Source: DYRB01 sp963845265
GTDB lineage: Bacteria; Pseudomonadota; Gammaproteobacteria; Chromatiales; Chromatiaceae
DNA length: 64,000 nucleotides
NCBI GenBank assembly: GCA_963845265.1
Contig: CAWJRN010000009.1
Span: 248,001-312,000 of the forward strand
Direction of reading: 5' to 3'
Shown here one piece after another: positions 43,313 through 52,584 of the stretch. The position numbers and the translations under genes were made by a program. Every line of letters begins with the position of its first letter. Within the stretch, counting starts at the first letter, position 1. A model generated the notes under the pieces. That model worked only from the letters and a program-made list of their open reading frames with translations. It made no database searches and was not told the origin of the DNA.

Positions 43313-43373
43313 CGGTCCGCACAGCGGACCCTACGGCGAGCCCATGACCGGTTAGGGTCCGCAGTGCGGACCG
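43313..43373. repeat. Inverted pair of REP-like palindromes
   Basis: The 21-bp arms 43313-43333 and 43353-43373 match in inverted orientation at 20 of 21 positions (one arm reads cggtccgcacagcggaccct). Each arm is itself a ggtccgca/tgcggacc palindrome, giving a BIME-like unit. It lies upstream of the MipA-like gene. Confidence 0.6.
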
Positions 43374-43409
43374 CGGGCGGGCACCGAGGCGCTCTGGCCG
43401 GAACGAGGA

Positions 43410-43664
43410 TCAAGCCTTACGCAGGCCTCGCTGTCCGTGCTCGGCCAGGGCGCGGAAATGCCCAAGAATGCCGGCGGCAGACCGCCAGTTTACCCGTGAC
43501 TCGAAACCAAGGGGAGCCAGAGCGTGGCGATCATGCATCATGGCAGCGTTGGTGATAACGGCCCCGGTCTCGACATAGCGCTGCCAGCGATCCTTGTCCT
43601 CCTGAAGCTCTCGCTCGACAGATTCCTCCCGCTCCAGCTGTTCCCGGATCGCGGTCTTCATCAA
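43410..43664 (-). CDS. Small protein, N-terminus like a CopG-type antitoxin, possibly truncated
   Basis: This 84-residue protein has a charged N-terminal half (REQLEREESVERELQEDKDRW, then VETGAVITNAAMM) that resembles small CopG/ParD-like antitoxins as I recall them. The second half (SAAGILGHFRALAEHGQRGL) does not fit that family. No toxin gene is adjacent. It ends a run behind the PTS genes, one base from the nagE stop on the same strand in genomic terms. It may be a decayed toxin-antitoxin remnant fused to downstream sequence. Confidence 0.4.
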   Translation of the reverse strand: MMKTAIREQLEREESVERELQEDKDRWQRYVETGAVITNAAMMHDRHALAPLGFESRVNWRSAAGILGHFRALAEHGQRGLRKA

Positions 43665-43665
43665 C

Positions 43666-45471
43666 CTACCCCGCCATCGCCGCCTTCATCTCTGCCGCAT
43701 ATTGGTCCGCATTCAGCCCCACCAACAGGTGTGCCACGTTGTCCGGCAGTTTGAGGACGCCCTGGACCCCGGCCGCCTCCAAGGCTCCCTCATCCAGCCC
43801 GGCGCCGTCGGCGAGGGCGACCCTGACCCGGGTCTCGGCACAGGCCTCCGCCTGCCGCACGTTGGTGCTGCCGCCCAGCCCCGCGAGGATGGCGCGCGCC
43901 AGCTCCGGGGCCTTGGGGTCGCGGTGGCGGGGGCGCAGATCGTCGGCCTTGTAGTGCACCTTGGGCGCGGCGGCCCCCTCTGGCAGCTCGGCCTCTGGGC
44001 CGGCGGTGCGCAGGTACTCCTCCATATCCGTCTTCAGGTTGTCGGACTTGGGTCCGAAGATGGCCTGGAGGTTGCTGCCGACGGTCACGACGCCCGCTGC
44101 CCCCAGGGCCTTGAGCTTCTCGGGGTTGGCCTTGCCGATGTCCGCCACCTCGACCCGTAGCCGGGTGATGCAGGCGTCCAGCCCCTGGATGTTGCTCTTG
44201 CCGCCGAAGGCCAGGACCAACTCCTTGGCGAAGTCGTCTGCCGCCACGTCGCGGGCCTCGGCAGCGTCCACCTGGTGGTCCTCGCGGCCCGGGGTCTTGA
44301 GGTCCAGGCGCAGGATCAGGGTGCGGAAGACGACGTAATAGACGACTGCGAAGATGGGCCCCAGGATCAGCACCACCCAGGGCCGGATATTGTTGACCCA
44401 GTACAGTGCGTAGTCGATGAAGCCGTGGCTGAAGCTGTAACCCAGCCGGGCGTCGAGCAGATAGGTGATGAGGTAGGAGAGGCCCACCAGCACGGCGTGG
44501 ACGGCGTAGAGCAACGGGGCGACGAACAGGAAGGCGAATTCCAGGGGCTCGGTGATACCTGTGAGCAGGCTGGTGAGAGCCGCCGAGCCCATGATGCCGG
44601 CCACCCGCGCCTTGTTCTCTGGCTTGGCGGTCTGGTAGATGGCGAAGGCCGCGGCGGGTAGGCCGAACATCTTGAAGACGAAGCCGCCGCCGAGGATGGC
44701 CGCGTCGAAGTCGCCCTCGAAATAGCGGGTCAGGATGCCATGCACCGTCTTGCCGGTCTCGGGGTTGGTGTAGGTGCCGACCTCGAAGAAGAAGGGCACG
44801 TTCCAGATGTGGTGCAGCCCGAAGGGCAGCAGCATACGTTCCACCACGCCGTAGATGGTCACCGCTGCCGCCGGGTTGCTGTAGGCGGCCCAGTTGCCGA
44901 ATTCGCGGATTGCCTCGCCGATGGGCGGCCAGACGATGGCCAGTACGAAGGCCAGGGCGATGGCGGCAAAGGACACCACGATGGGCACGAAGCGCTTGCC
45001 GGCGAAAAAGCCCAGGTAGGGCGGCAGGCTGATCCTGTAATAGCGGTTGAACAGGGTCGCCGCGACGATGCCGATGAGGATGCCGCCGAAGACCCCGGTA
45101 TCGATGGAGTCGATGCCCATGATGGCCTTGGTCTCGACGCCGAAGAAGCCGGCGATCACCCCCATGGCGGCGATCAGCACGAAGTATCCCACCGTGGCCG
45201 CCAGGGCCGCGACGCCATCGTTCTTGGTAAAGCCCAGGACGACGCCGATGGCGAAGATGAGGGGCAGGATGGTGAAGATGGCCCCGCCGGAGGCCTTCAT
45301 GATCTGGCCCAGGTCGAGGACCCAGGGGGCCAGGCCCTCGGACCCGACTATGGAGCTGCCCACGCCGAGCAGGATGCCCGCCACCGGCAGCACGGAGACG
45401 GGCAGCATCAGGGCCTTGCCGATTTTCTGCAGGCCGCCGAAGCTGCTGTCCCAAAGCGATGCGATGCTCAT
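43666..45471 (-). CDS. nagE: PTS N-acetylglucosamine/glucose permease, EIIC-EIIB-EIIB
   Basis: This 601-residue protein transports and phosphorylates a sugar, most likely N-acetylglucosamine. EIIC (1-385) has FGGLQKIGKALMLPVSVLPVAG, GLHHIWNVPFFFEVG and the sugar-site ITEPLEFAFLF. EIIB follows (about 400-480) with the phospho-Cys in LDACITRLRV. A second EIIB copy (about 525-598) keeps a Cys (AEACAETRVRVAL) but departs from the CITRL consensus. Both EIIA and HPr/EI are supplied by the upstream fused gene 23 bp away. Glucose is the alternative substrate. No nagA, nagB or regulator is in the window. Confidence 0.85.
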   Translation of the reverse strand: MSIASLWDSSFGGLQKIGKALMLPVSVLPVAGILLGVGSSIVGSEGLAPWVLDLGQIMKASGGAIFTILPLIFAIGVVLGFTKNDGVAALAATVGYFVLIAAMGVIAGFFGVETKAIMGIDSIDTGVFGGILIGIVAATLFNRYYRISLPPYLGFFAGKRFVPIVVSFAAIALAFVLAIVWPPIGEAIREFGNWAAYSNPAAAVTIYGVVERMLLPFGLHHIWNVPFFFEVGTYTNPETGKTVHGILTRYFEGDFDAAILGGGFVFKMFGLPAAAFAIYQTAKPENKARVAGIMGSAALTSLLTGITEPLEFAFLFVAPLLYAVHAVLVGLSYLITYLLDARLGYSFSHGFIDYALYWVNNIRPWVVLILGPIFAVVYYVVFRTLILRLDLKTPGREDHQVDAAEARDVAADDFAKELVLAFGGKSNIQGLDACITRLRVEVADIGKANPEKLKALGAAGVVTVGSNLQAIFGPKSDNLKTDMEEYLRTAGPEAELPEGAAAPKVHYKADDLRPRHRDPKAPELARAILAGLGGSTNVRQAEACAETRVRVALADGAGLDEGALEAAGVQGVLKLPDNVAHLLVGLNADQYAAEMKAAMAG

Positions 45472-45494
45472 GGTTGTGTCTCCTTAGCGCCTGC

Positions 45495-48041
45495 TCAGTA
45501 GTCGAGGGGGACCAGGGCCCGCACCGCCGCGGCGGTTCCCTGGGCCAGGGCCTGTTGTGCCAGGGCCTGGCAATCGGCGAAGGACCTCGCCCGCACCTCT
45601 GCCTTCACCGCTGGGATGGCCGGGACGCTGCATGACAGCTCCCGTACCCCCAGCCCCAGCAGGATGGCAACGGCCTGGGGGTCGCTGGCCAGGCCGCCGC
45701 AGACGCCCACCCACTTGCCCTCTGCGGCGGCGCCGGCCACCGTCTGGGCGATGAGGCTCAGCACCGCCGGGTTCATCGCGTCGGCCTTGGAGCCGAGCTT
45801 GGGGTGACCCCGGTCCATGGCCAGGCTGTACTGGGTGAGGTCGTTGGTGCCGATGGAGAAGAAGTCCACCTCGCGGGCGAACTGCCGGGCCAGGACGGCT
45901 GTGGACGGCACCTCGACCATGATTCCAAGCTCTACCGGGTCGGTGTCCGGGAGCTTGGCGCGCTCCTCTTCCACCAGCCCCTTGACCGAACGGATCTCAT
46001 CCAGGGTGGCGATCATGGGGAACATCATGCGGATCTTGTTGCCCTTGCCGGCGCGCAGGATGGCGCGGACCTGGGTGCGCAGGATCTCGGGCCTGTCCAG
46101 GCCGATGCGCACCCCGCGGATGCCCAGCATGGGGTTCTCCTCCCGCGGCATGGGCAGATAGGCGAGGGGCTTGTCGCCGCCTACGTCCAGGGTGCGGATG
46201 ATCAGCGGCTTGCCTTCCAGGGCGGCGGCGATGCCGGCGTAGATCTCGGTCTGCTCGTCCTCGCTCGGGGCCGTGGCCCGATCCAGGTAGAGGAACTCGG
46301 AGCGCAGCAGGCCGACGCCTTCGGCACCCAGGCGCATGCCCTGTTGCGCATCCGCCAGGCCGCCGATGTTGGCGACGACCTCCACATTGTGGCCGTCGCT
46401 GGTGGTGGCCGGCTGGAAGGCTGCGGCCAGGTCTGCGGCCTTCTTCTCCGCCAGGCGCGCCTTGGCGGCGGTGATGCGCGCAACCTCGGAGGGTTCCGGG
46501 TTGATGCGCAACTGGCCCTGGCCGCCGTCCAGGATCACGTCTGACCCGTTTGGCAGCTCCAGGGCTCGGGGCTCAATACCCGCCACGGCAGGGATGTCCA
46601 GGGCCCTGGCCAGAATGGCGACGTGGGAGGTCGCCCCGCCGCCCACGGTCGCGAAGCCCAGCACCTCCGCTGGGTTGAGCTTTGCGGTGTCCGATGGGGT
46701 CAGCTCCTCGGCGATCAGGATCGAGCCCGGCGGGGGCCTGGGCTCCTCCAGCGGCTGACCGGTGAGAACGCCCAGCACCCGCCGACCGACGTCGCGCAGG
46801 TCCGCCGCACGCCCGGCCATGACTTCATTTTTGAGCCCGGCCAGGCGCTCCGCCTGGGTGGTGTAGGCGCACCGCCAGGCGTAGGCGGCCCCCTTGCCCT
46901 TGGCCAGTGCGCTCTCTGCGATGTCCAGCAGCCCAGGGTCGTCCAGTAGTTCCTGGTGGGCGGCGAAGATGGCCGCCTTCTTGGCGTCGGCCTGGGCCTT
47001 CAATTCCGTCTGGAGTGCCTCCAGCTCGTTCTTGGCCCGGTCAAGGGCGTCATCGAGTTTGCGCCGCTCCTTGCGCGGATCGGCGTCGCCGGTCTCGGGG
47101 ACGGCGATCTCCTCGCGGCGCAGTTGGTAGACCTTGCCCACCCCGAGGCCCGGGGATGCGGCTACGCCCAGGAGCAGGTTCGGGTCCCCGGACTGGGGGC
47201 GCGGGGCCGGCGCCTTGGCCGGATCCGGCTCGGTGGTTGCCGGTGCCGGTGCCGGTCTGCTGCCCTCGTCACCCAGGCCGGCGGCCAGCTCGGGGGCAAT
47301 GGCGTCCACGGCGGCCTGGGCATCCGGGCCCTCGGCGATGAGCGTCACCTTGTCGCCGAGGGCGATCTCGATGCCCATGACCGATGTCAGGCTCTTGGCG
47401 TTGGCCTGATCCTCGCCCCGCTGGATCGTGATCTTGGACGTGAACTGCTTGGCCAGGCTGGCCAGTACCGCCGCCGGGCGTGCGTGCAGCCCGGTGGGGT
47501 TGGGGATGACGATGGCCTCGGATGTTGCCCGTTGGCCCTTGGCCGTCGCTGCGTCCCCCTGGGGCTGCTGGGCCAGGGTGAGGGTCAGGGCAACGTCCAC
47601 ACCGCCGCGCACTCGGCCGCTCGCCGCGGTCAGGCCAGACAGCGTCTCGCCGTTGGTGACGATCATCAGGGTCAGCAGGCTCTTGGCGTGGGTTGCCAGG
47701 TAGTCCGCATCGAAGGCGATGAGCGGGGCCCCGACCTCGACCCGATCGCCGTTCTGCACCTGCGGGGTGAACCCCTCTCCCTTGAGGGTCACCGTGTCCA
47801 GGCCGATGTGCATCATCACCTCCACCCCCTCAGGGGTGGTCAGGGTCAGGGCATGGCCGGTGGCGAAGAGTTGGGTTACGGTGCCCGCGCAGGGGGCCGT
47901 GAGGAGCTGGCTCAGGGGATCGATTGCCAGGCCGTCGCCGACCATGCGCTGTGAAAAGACCGGGTCTGGCACCTGCTCCAGCGGCAGGATGATGCCATCC
48001 AAGGGCGCCCTCAGTTCAATGGTGGGTTCAATGGTGGCCAC
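45495..48041 (-). CDS. ptsP: Fused PTS protein EIIA(Glc-type)-HPr-Enzyme I
   Basis: This 848-residue multiphosphoryl transfer protein is of the NagF type. Residues 1-150 are EIIA-Glc, with active His in VEVMMHIGLDTVTLKGEGF. Residues about 170-260 are HPr, with His in NPTGLHARPAAVLA and the regulatory-type SLTSVMGIEIA. Residues about 285-848 are Enzyme I: phospho-His in GGGATSHVAILARALDIPAV, then LRSEFLYLDR, PLIIRTLDVGGDKPL and the PEP site GIMVEVPSTAVLA ... FSIGTNDLTQY. It takes phosphate from PEP and passes it to NagE. It sits between the porin gene (24 bp) and nagE (23 bp), a self-contained uptake operon. Confidence 0.93.
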   Translation of the reverse strand: MATIEPTIELRAPLDGIILPLEQVPDPVFSQRMVGDGLAIDPLSQLLTAPCAGTVTQLFATGHALTLTTPEGVEVMMHIGLDTVTLKGEGFTPQVQNGDRVEVGAPLIAFDADYLATHAKSLLTLMIVTNGETLSGLTAASGRVRGGVDVALTLTLAQQPQGDAATAKGQRATSEAIVIPNPTGLHARPAAVLASLAKQFTSKITIQRGEDQANAKSLTSVMGIEIALGDKVTLIAEGPDAQAAVDAIAPELAAGLGDEGSRPAPAPATTEPDPAKAPAPRPQSGDPNLLLGVAASPGLGVGKVYQLRREEIAVPETGDADPRKERRKLDDALDRAKNELEALQTELKAQADAKKAAIFAAHQELLDDPGLLDIAESALAKGKGAAYAWRCAYTTQAERLAGLKNEVMAGRAADLRDVGRRVLGVLTGQPLEEPRPPPGSILIAEELTPSDTAKLNPAEVLGFATVGGGATSHVAILARALDIPAVAGIEPRALELPNGSDVILDGGQGQLRINPEPSEVARITAAKARLAEKKAADLAAAFQPATTSDGHNVEVVANIGGLADAQQGMRLGAEGVGLLRSEFLYLDRATAPSEDEQTEIYAGIAAALEGKPLIIRTLDVGGDKPLAYLPMPREENPMLGIRGVRIGLDRPEILRTQVRAILRAGKGNKIRMMFPMIATLDEIRSVKGLVEEERAKLPDTDPVELGIMVEVPSTAVLARQFAREVDFFSIGTNDLTQYSLAMDRGHPKLGSKADAMNPAVLSLIAQTVAGAAAEGKWVGVCGGLASDPQAVAILLGLGVRELSCSVPAIPAVKAEVRARSFADCQALAQQALAQGTAAAVRALVPLDY

Positions 48042-48065
48042 GGCGGCTCTCCTGTGGGATTGCGG

Positions 48066-49379
48066 TCAGAACTGGATCATCAACTTGGCGCCGATGGCCA
48101 GGGCGTTGTCGATGTCGCCGGTGGCCGCGGGGCGGATGATGTATTGGAGGTCCGGTTCGATGGCGATGCCGTGGCCCAGGACGAAGGTGTGGTTCAATTC
48201 GATCACGGCCTCGTAGTCCTTCTCCGCCAGGCCATCGGTCTGGCGGGCGACGTTGACCTGATCCCCGAACCAGCCGCTGGTGACGGCCAGGCCGGTCTTG
48301 TCCCCAGGCCGCCCGGCGAAGAGCCCCTGATAGACCAGGCCGGCGTTGAAGTACCAGGTCATCGGGTTGGTATCGTTGGTGAAGCTGAAGACCAGGGCGC
48401 CGAAGCCCCAGAGGCCGCGCTCTGCACCAGGTTGCTCCCGGTAGAGCATCTGGTCCACCAGGGCCCAGCCCATGGCGCTGCCGGTGGTGGTCGCCCCGGT
48501 CGTGCTGGCGACATCGGCGAAGTCCCCGTTCATGTAGTAGCCACCGAGCTTGTAGGTCCCGGGCAGGGCATCCTTCGCGTCGCGGTTGAGGTGGTAATGC
48601 ACCTCGCCGGCCAGCGTGACGCCATTGTTGCCCCAGCCCCAGCTGGTGCCGTGGGTGTTGTGGCTCGGGCTGGCGGGGTCGCCACGCTTGCCCTCGATGT
48701 CGCCGTCGTAGACCGCCAACTGGACGGTCCAGTCCCGCGACTCGGTGTCGTAACGTGCCCGCGCGCCCCAGGCCGCCACCGGGTAGGCGGAGAAGGTGAA
48801 GGGGTTCTGATAGAAGACCGGCTTGGGGCTGCCGCAGAAGGAGTTGTTGAGGAACTGGCAGTAGAGGTCGGAGCGGAGGAAGTCGTCGTTGGCGATCAGG
48901 CGCCCATAGGCCAGGTCGAGGCGGTCGTCGAGCAGGCGGGTGTTGAACTGCACATTGGCCAGTTTGACGTTCTGGCCGCCGTACAGCTCCTGCACCGGGA
49001 AGGCATTGCCCCCTTCGGACGGGGCGATGAACTTGTCCGAGACCGAGAGCCCGTCGCGTTTCGACCCCTTGACCAGGAGCTCGGTCGAGGGGATACCCAG
49101 GAGCCGCTGGAGATCGAAGGTCACATCGAGCCCGATGTTGTCGGCGTAGGTCCCGCCCAGCACCTCGCCCCCGGAGACGTTGGCCATGGATTCGGTGGTG
49201 TAGTTCAGGTTGAAGCGGAAGCCCTGGTCGCTCCAGCGGTCACGCGCCCCGCCCCAACTGCCGGTGAGGTAGTCGCTGGTGGGATAGTCCGTCGCCAGGA
49301 CTAAGGGAGAGGCCAATGCCAAGGGCAGTGCCAAGGTCATCGCCCAAAGGGGCAGGCCCGAGTGTGTTCGGTGGGTCAT
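48066..49379 (-). CDS. OprB-family carbohydrate-selective porin
   Basis: This is a 437-residue outer-membrane barrel. A signal peptide (MTLALPLALASPLVLA) is followed by LTGSWGGARDRWSDQGFRFN, the typical OprB start, then QELYGGQNVKLANVQF, LAYGRLIANDDFLRSDLYCQF and the C-terminal IAIEPDLQYIIRPAATGD, ending in Phe. As first gene of the run oprB-ptsP-nagE it should bring sugar across the outer membrane. The 713-bp gap upstream (49380-50092) holds the cobalamin riboswitch for the divergent btuB. Confidence 0.92.
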   Translation of the reverse strand: MTHRTHSGLPLWAMTLALPLALASPLVLATDYPTSDYLTGSWGGARDRWSDQGFRFNLNYTTESMANVSGGEVLGGTYADNIGLDVTFDLQRLLGIPSTELLVKGSKRDGLSVSDKFIAPSEGGNAFPVQELYGGQNVKLANVQFNTRLLDDRLDLAYGRLIANDDFLRSDLYCQFLNNSFCGSPKPVFYQNPFTFSAYPVAAWGARARYDTESRDWTVQLAVYDGDIEGKRGDPASPSHNTHGTSWGWGNNGVTLAGEVHYHLNRDAKDALPGTYKLGGYYMNGDFADVASTTGATTTGSAMGWALVDQMLYREQPGAERGLWGFGALVFSFTNDTNPMTWYFNAGLVYQGLFAGRPGDKTGLAVTSGWFGDQVNVARQTDGLAEKDYEAVIELNHTFVLGHGIAIEPDLQYIIRPAATGDIDNALAIGAKLMIQF

Positions 49380-49612
49380 CCGCGGTGCTCCTCTCGTGGT
49401 GAGGACGGGACCATGCAGTCGGCTGGACCTGGTGGTCCGGGCAGCGTGCCACCGACGCCCCTGGGGTTCTTATGATTATCGTGATGCGGCCGCTATCCTC
49501 GCAGCACCAGGGGGCCCTGTCGATCCCCACGCATCGATGTCGAAGGCGAGGCCCCGCCATCCCGATTTGACGACCCCTGAGAGCCCAGGTAGCCTGCCGC
49601 GTCTTCGACCTC

Positions 49613-49822
49613 AGGTGCCCCGCGGGTTCGACGGCTCGAACGGTGGGGTTAAACGGGAAGTCGGTGCCTCCGCCCAACTGGGCAGGAGTATGCCGACGCT
49701 GCCCCCGCAACGGTAGGCGAGTGCAGGCGCGGCGATGTGCCACTGTGTCGGTCGTCCGGCATGGGAAGGCGTCGCGCCCAGGGGTGATCGTCACCTCGCT
49801 CGCAAGCCCGGAGACCGGCCTG
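49613..49822 (+). promoter_or_regulatory. Cobalamin (adenosylcobalamin) riboswitch
   Basis: The element has the hallmark segments in order: ggtgcc at 49614, gggaagtcggtgcc, gacgctgcccccgcaacggtag, and the B12-box-type aagcccggagaccggcct at 49804-49821. It lies 270 bp before btuB in the sense direction. Downstream, gtgac...gtcac near 49880 may form part of the expression platform. It should repress btuB, and perhaps btuM-cobO, when B12 is plentiful. Confidence 0.93.
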
Positions 49823-50092
49823 GGTGTCGTGTCATGGCGTTGCGGTGGGCGATGTCCGACATGGGTGAGCCCCGCCGTCCGTGACTTAACGTCACGAAGG
49901 GTGGGGCGAACGACCGGCATGGATGCCGGGCCGGGCGACGCCCCAAGGAAGGGTGACAGGCACGCCCTTGATCTGCGCCTGTGCTACCGCCCCCCGTGCC
50001 GTTCGTCGCCCGATCAGCCCAGCCTGGGTTCCCGCTCGCCGATGTCTCACTGCGTCCTCCGCACGGGTGTGTGCGGAAGCGAGAGGTCTCCC

Positions 50093-51946
50093 ATGTCCGG
50101 TTCGTCCCTGCATAACCCCTTGTCCCTGGCCGCCGTCCTGGTGGTCGGGGGCTCGGCCCTGCTGTTGCCGGTCGCGGTCTGCGCCGAGGAGGCCACCGAG
50201 ATCGACCCTGTGGTGGTGACCGCCACCCGCACCGCCCGCACCGTGGATGCCAGCCTGGCCTCGGTGACGGTGATCGACCGGGCCGATATCGAGCGCGTCC
50301 AGGCCCGCTCGGTGCCGGACCTGCTGGCCGGCGCCCAGGGGATCCAGGTGGTCAACAGCGGCGGGGCCGGGAAGGTCTCGGAGCTGTACCTGCGCGGGAC
50401 CGCCGCGGACCATGTGCTGGTCCTGATCGATGGGGTCAAGATCGGCTCCGCCACCACCGGGACCACGGCCTGGCAGGACCTACCGATCTCCCAGATCGAG
50501 CGCATCGAGGTGGTGCGCGGGCCGCGCTCCAGCCTCTACGGCTCCGAGGCCATCGGTGGGGTCATCCAGATCTTTACCCGCAAGGGCGGCGGTGCCCTGA
50601 CGCCGAGCCTGAGCCTGGGTGGCGGGAGCTACGGCAGCGCCAACGCCTCGGCCAATCTCTCCGGAGGTGGCGACAAGGCCTGGTGGAACCTGGGAATGGG
50701 CTATGAGTCCACCAACGGGTTCAACGCCTGCGATGGGGTGCCCGGCGTCGCAGGCTGCTTCACCAACGAGCCGGATCGCGACGGCTACCGCAACCTGTCG
50801 GGTAGCGCCAGGGCGGGCTATAGCTTCGGCGACCTCGGCGAGGTGGGGCTGTTCTGGCTCGGCACCAATGCCCAGTCGCGCTTCGACGGGTCCTTCGCCA
50901 ACGGCACCAAGACCGGTCAGCAGGTGCTGGGCGCCACGGGCCGCGTCCGCCCCCTGGCCCCCTGGGACCTGAAGTTGGCCCTGGGCCAGAGCCGGGACGA
51001 CTCGGACAACACCCTGGATGGGACCTTCGTCACCAGCTTCGACACCACCCGCGATACCGCCTCCCTGCAAAACGACTGGACCTTGGGGGCGGGGCAGATC
51101 CTCACCCTTGGGGTGGATTGGCAGAACGACCGGGTGACCAGTACCGAGGACTATGCGGAAGACTCCCGGGACAACGTCGGCGTCTTCGGCGAGGTCCAGG
51201 CGACCTTCGCCGGCCAGGACCTCAGCGCCAGCCTGCGCCAGGACGACAACCAGCAGTTCGGCAGCCACACCACAGGGTCCGCCGCCTGGGGCCATACCCT
51301 CGCCGGTGGGGTACGCCTGCTCGCCAGCTACGGGACCGCCTTCAAGGCGCCGAGCTTCAACGAACTCTATTTCCCCTTCTTCGGCAACCCGGACCTGGCC
51401 CCGGAGCAGTCGCGCAGCGCCGAGTTGGGGGTGTCCGGCGAGGTGCAGGGGCTTAACTGGTCGGTCAATGCCTACCAGACCGACGTGGACGACCTCATCG
51501 TCTTTGGCCCGTCCTTTATCCCGGAGAACATCGACCAGGCGCAGATTCGCGGCCTGGAGCTGGCCCTATTCGGGCGGCTGGCGGACTGGGACCTGAACAC
51601 CAACCTGACCCTGCTCGACCCAATCAACGAGACCGCCGGGCGTAATGACGGCAACCTGCTGCCGCGCCGGGCGGAGCAGTCGGCGCGCATCGACCTGGAC
51701 CGCCGCATTGGTCCCTGGGGTCTCGGTGCCAGCCTGATCGGGGTCGGGCGGCGCTTCGACGACGCCGCCAACACCCTGCGCCTCGACCCCTATGCCACAG
51801 TGGATCTGCGCGGCGAGTATGCCTTAGGCAAGGGCTGGCGGCTCCAGGGGCGGCTGGAAAACCTGTTTGATGCCGACTACGAGACCACGGCGTATTACAA
51901 TCAGCCAGGCCGGGGCGTCTACTTTACGCTGCGTTACGAGCCCTGA
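50093..51946 (+). CDS. btuB: TonB-dependent vitamin B12 receptor
   Basis: This 617-residue outer-membrane receptor starts at ATG 50093 (MSGSSLHNPLSLAAVL); the longer open frame runs into the riboswitch. After the signal peptide comes the TonB box DPVVVTATR, then the plug domain (VPDLLAGAQGIQVVNSGGAGK, LYLRGTAADHVLVLIDGVKIG, RIEVVRGPRSSLYGSEAIGGVI). The barrel ends with LENLFDADYETTAYYNQPGRGV and a final aromatic-type strand. Riboswitch control and btuM-cobO downstream support cobalamin as substrate. Confidence 0.94.
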   Translation: MSGSSLHNPLSLAAVLVVGGSALLLPVAVCAEEATEIDPVVVTATRTARTVDASLASVTVIDRADIERVQARSVPDLLAGAQGIQVVNSGGAGKVSELYLRGTAADHVLVLIDGVKIGSATTGTTAWQDLPISQIERIEVVRGPRSSLYGSEAIGGVIQIFTRKGGGALTPSLSLGGGSYGSANASANLSGGGDKAWWNLGMGYESTNGFNACDGVPGVAGCFTNEPDRDGYRNLSGSARAGYSFGDLGEVGLFWLGTNAQSRFDGSFANGTKTGQQVLGATGRVRPLAPWDLKLALGQSRDDSDNTLDGTFVTSFDTTRDTASLQNDWTLGAGQILTLGVDWQNDRVTSTEDYAEDSRDNVGVFGEVQATFAGQDLSASLRQDDNQQFGSHTTGSAAWGHTLAGGVRLLASYGTAFKAPSFNELYFPFFGNPDLAPEQSRSAELGVSGEVQGLNWSVNAYQTDVDDLIVFGPSFIPENIDQAQIRGLELALFGRLADWDLNTNLTLLDPINETAGRNDGNLLPRRAEQSARIDLDRRIGPWGLGASLIGVGRRFDDAANTLRLDPYATVDLRGEYALGKGWRLQGRLENLFDADYETTAYYNQPGRGVYFTLRYEP

Positions 51947-52008
51947 TCCGAACCCTCGCCCATCCGTCCAACCGGACGCCCAGCCGGCGCCCACCTAGGG
52001 AGTGACAA

Positions 52009-52584
52009 ATGTACAGCCTCAGCTCGCGTCAACAGATCACCGTCGGCCTCATCCTGGCGGCCCTCATGGCCGTCACCCGCGGCCAGCACAGCGCCCTGGC
52101 GACCCATCTGCCGGATGCCTCTCTGGCCGTCTTCTTCCTCGCCGGGGTCTATCTTCGACCGGCCTGGGCCTTCCCCGCACTGTTTGGCCTGGGTGCCCTG
52201 ATCGACACAGTCGCCGTCACCTGGGGTGGGGTCAGCGGCTTCTGTATCACGCCGGCCTATGCCCTGCTGGTCCCGGCCTATGGTGCCCTCTGGGCCGCCG
52301 GGCGCTGGTACGCCGGGCAGCATCGCCAGGCCTGGTCCACCCTGGTCCCCCTGGTAGGCGCCGTGCTGGTCGGGGCCACACTGAGTGAGGTCTTCTCCAC
52401 CGGCGGCTTCTACCTGTTCTCTGGGGTCTTTGCCGATTGGACCCTGGAGGGCGTCGCCATGGGCGTCGTCAAATACCTGCCGACCACCCTGGCCAACCTG
52501 GCCCTGTATCTCGGCCTCGCCGCCCTGACCCACCTGGTCCTGACCCTGGTTCAGCCGCGCCAGGCGGGGACCATCGGCCGATGA
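52009..52584 (+). CDS. btuM: BtuM-type solitary ECF S-component (cobalamin uptake)
   Basis: This is a 191-residue protein with about six helices (ITVGLILAALMAVTRG; SLAVFFLAGVYLRPAWAFPAL; LVPLVGAVLVGATLSEV). Cys79 in GGVSGFCITPAYALL matches the position of the cobalt-binding cysteine (Cys80) described for Thiobacillus denitrificans BtuM, a solitary S-component that imports and decyanates B12. It has no ECF ATPase partner in the window. It lies 62 bp after btuB and overlaps cobO by 4 bp, so it would move B12 across the inner membrane. The family call rests on recollected motifs and context. Confidence 0.8.
   Translation: MYSLSSRQQITVGLILAALMAVTRGQHSALATHLPDASLAVFFLAGVYLRPAWAFPALFGLGALIDTVAVTWGGVSGFCITPAYALLVPAYGALWAAGRWYAGQHRQAWSTLVPLVGAVLVGATLSEVFSTGGFYLFSGVFADWTLEGVAMGVVKYLPTTLANLALYLGLAALTHLVLTLVQPRQAGTIGR

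Noticed and set aside
43790..45454. 554-codon minus-strand frame overlapping nagE in another phase
   Set aside because: Its product is low-complexity Arg/Gly/His text. The nagE frame carries all EIIC and EIIB motifs.
48054..49304. 416-codon plus-strand frame antisense to the porin gene
   Set aside because: The porin has a signal peptide and OprB motifs, while the antisense product is acidic low-complexity text.
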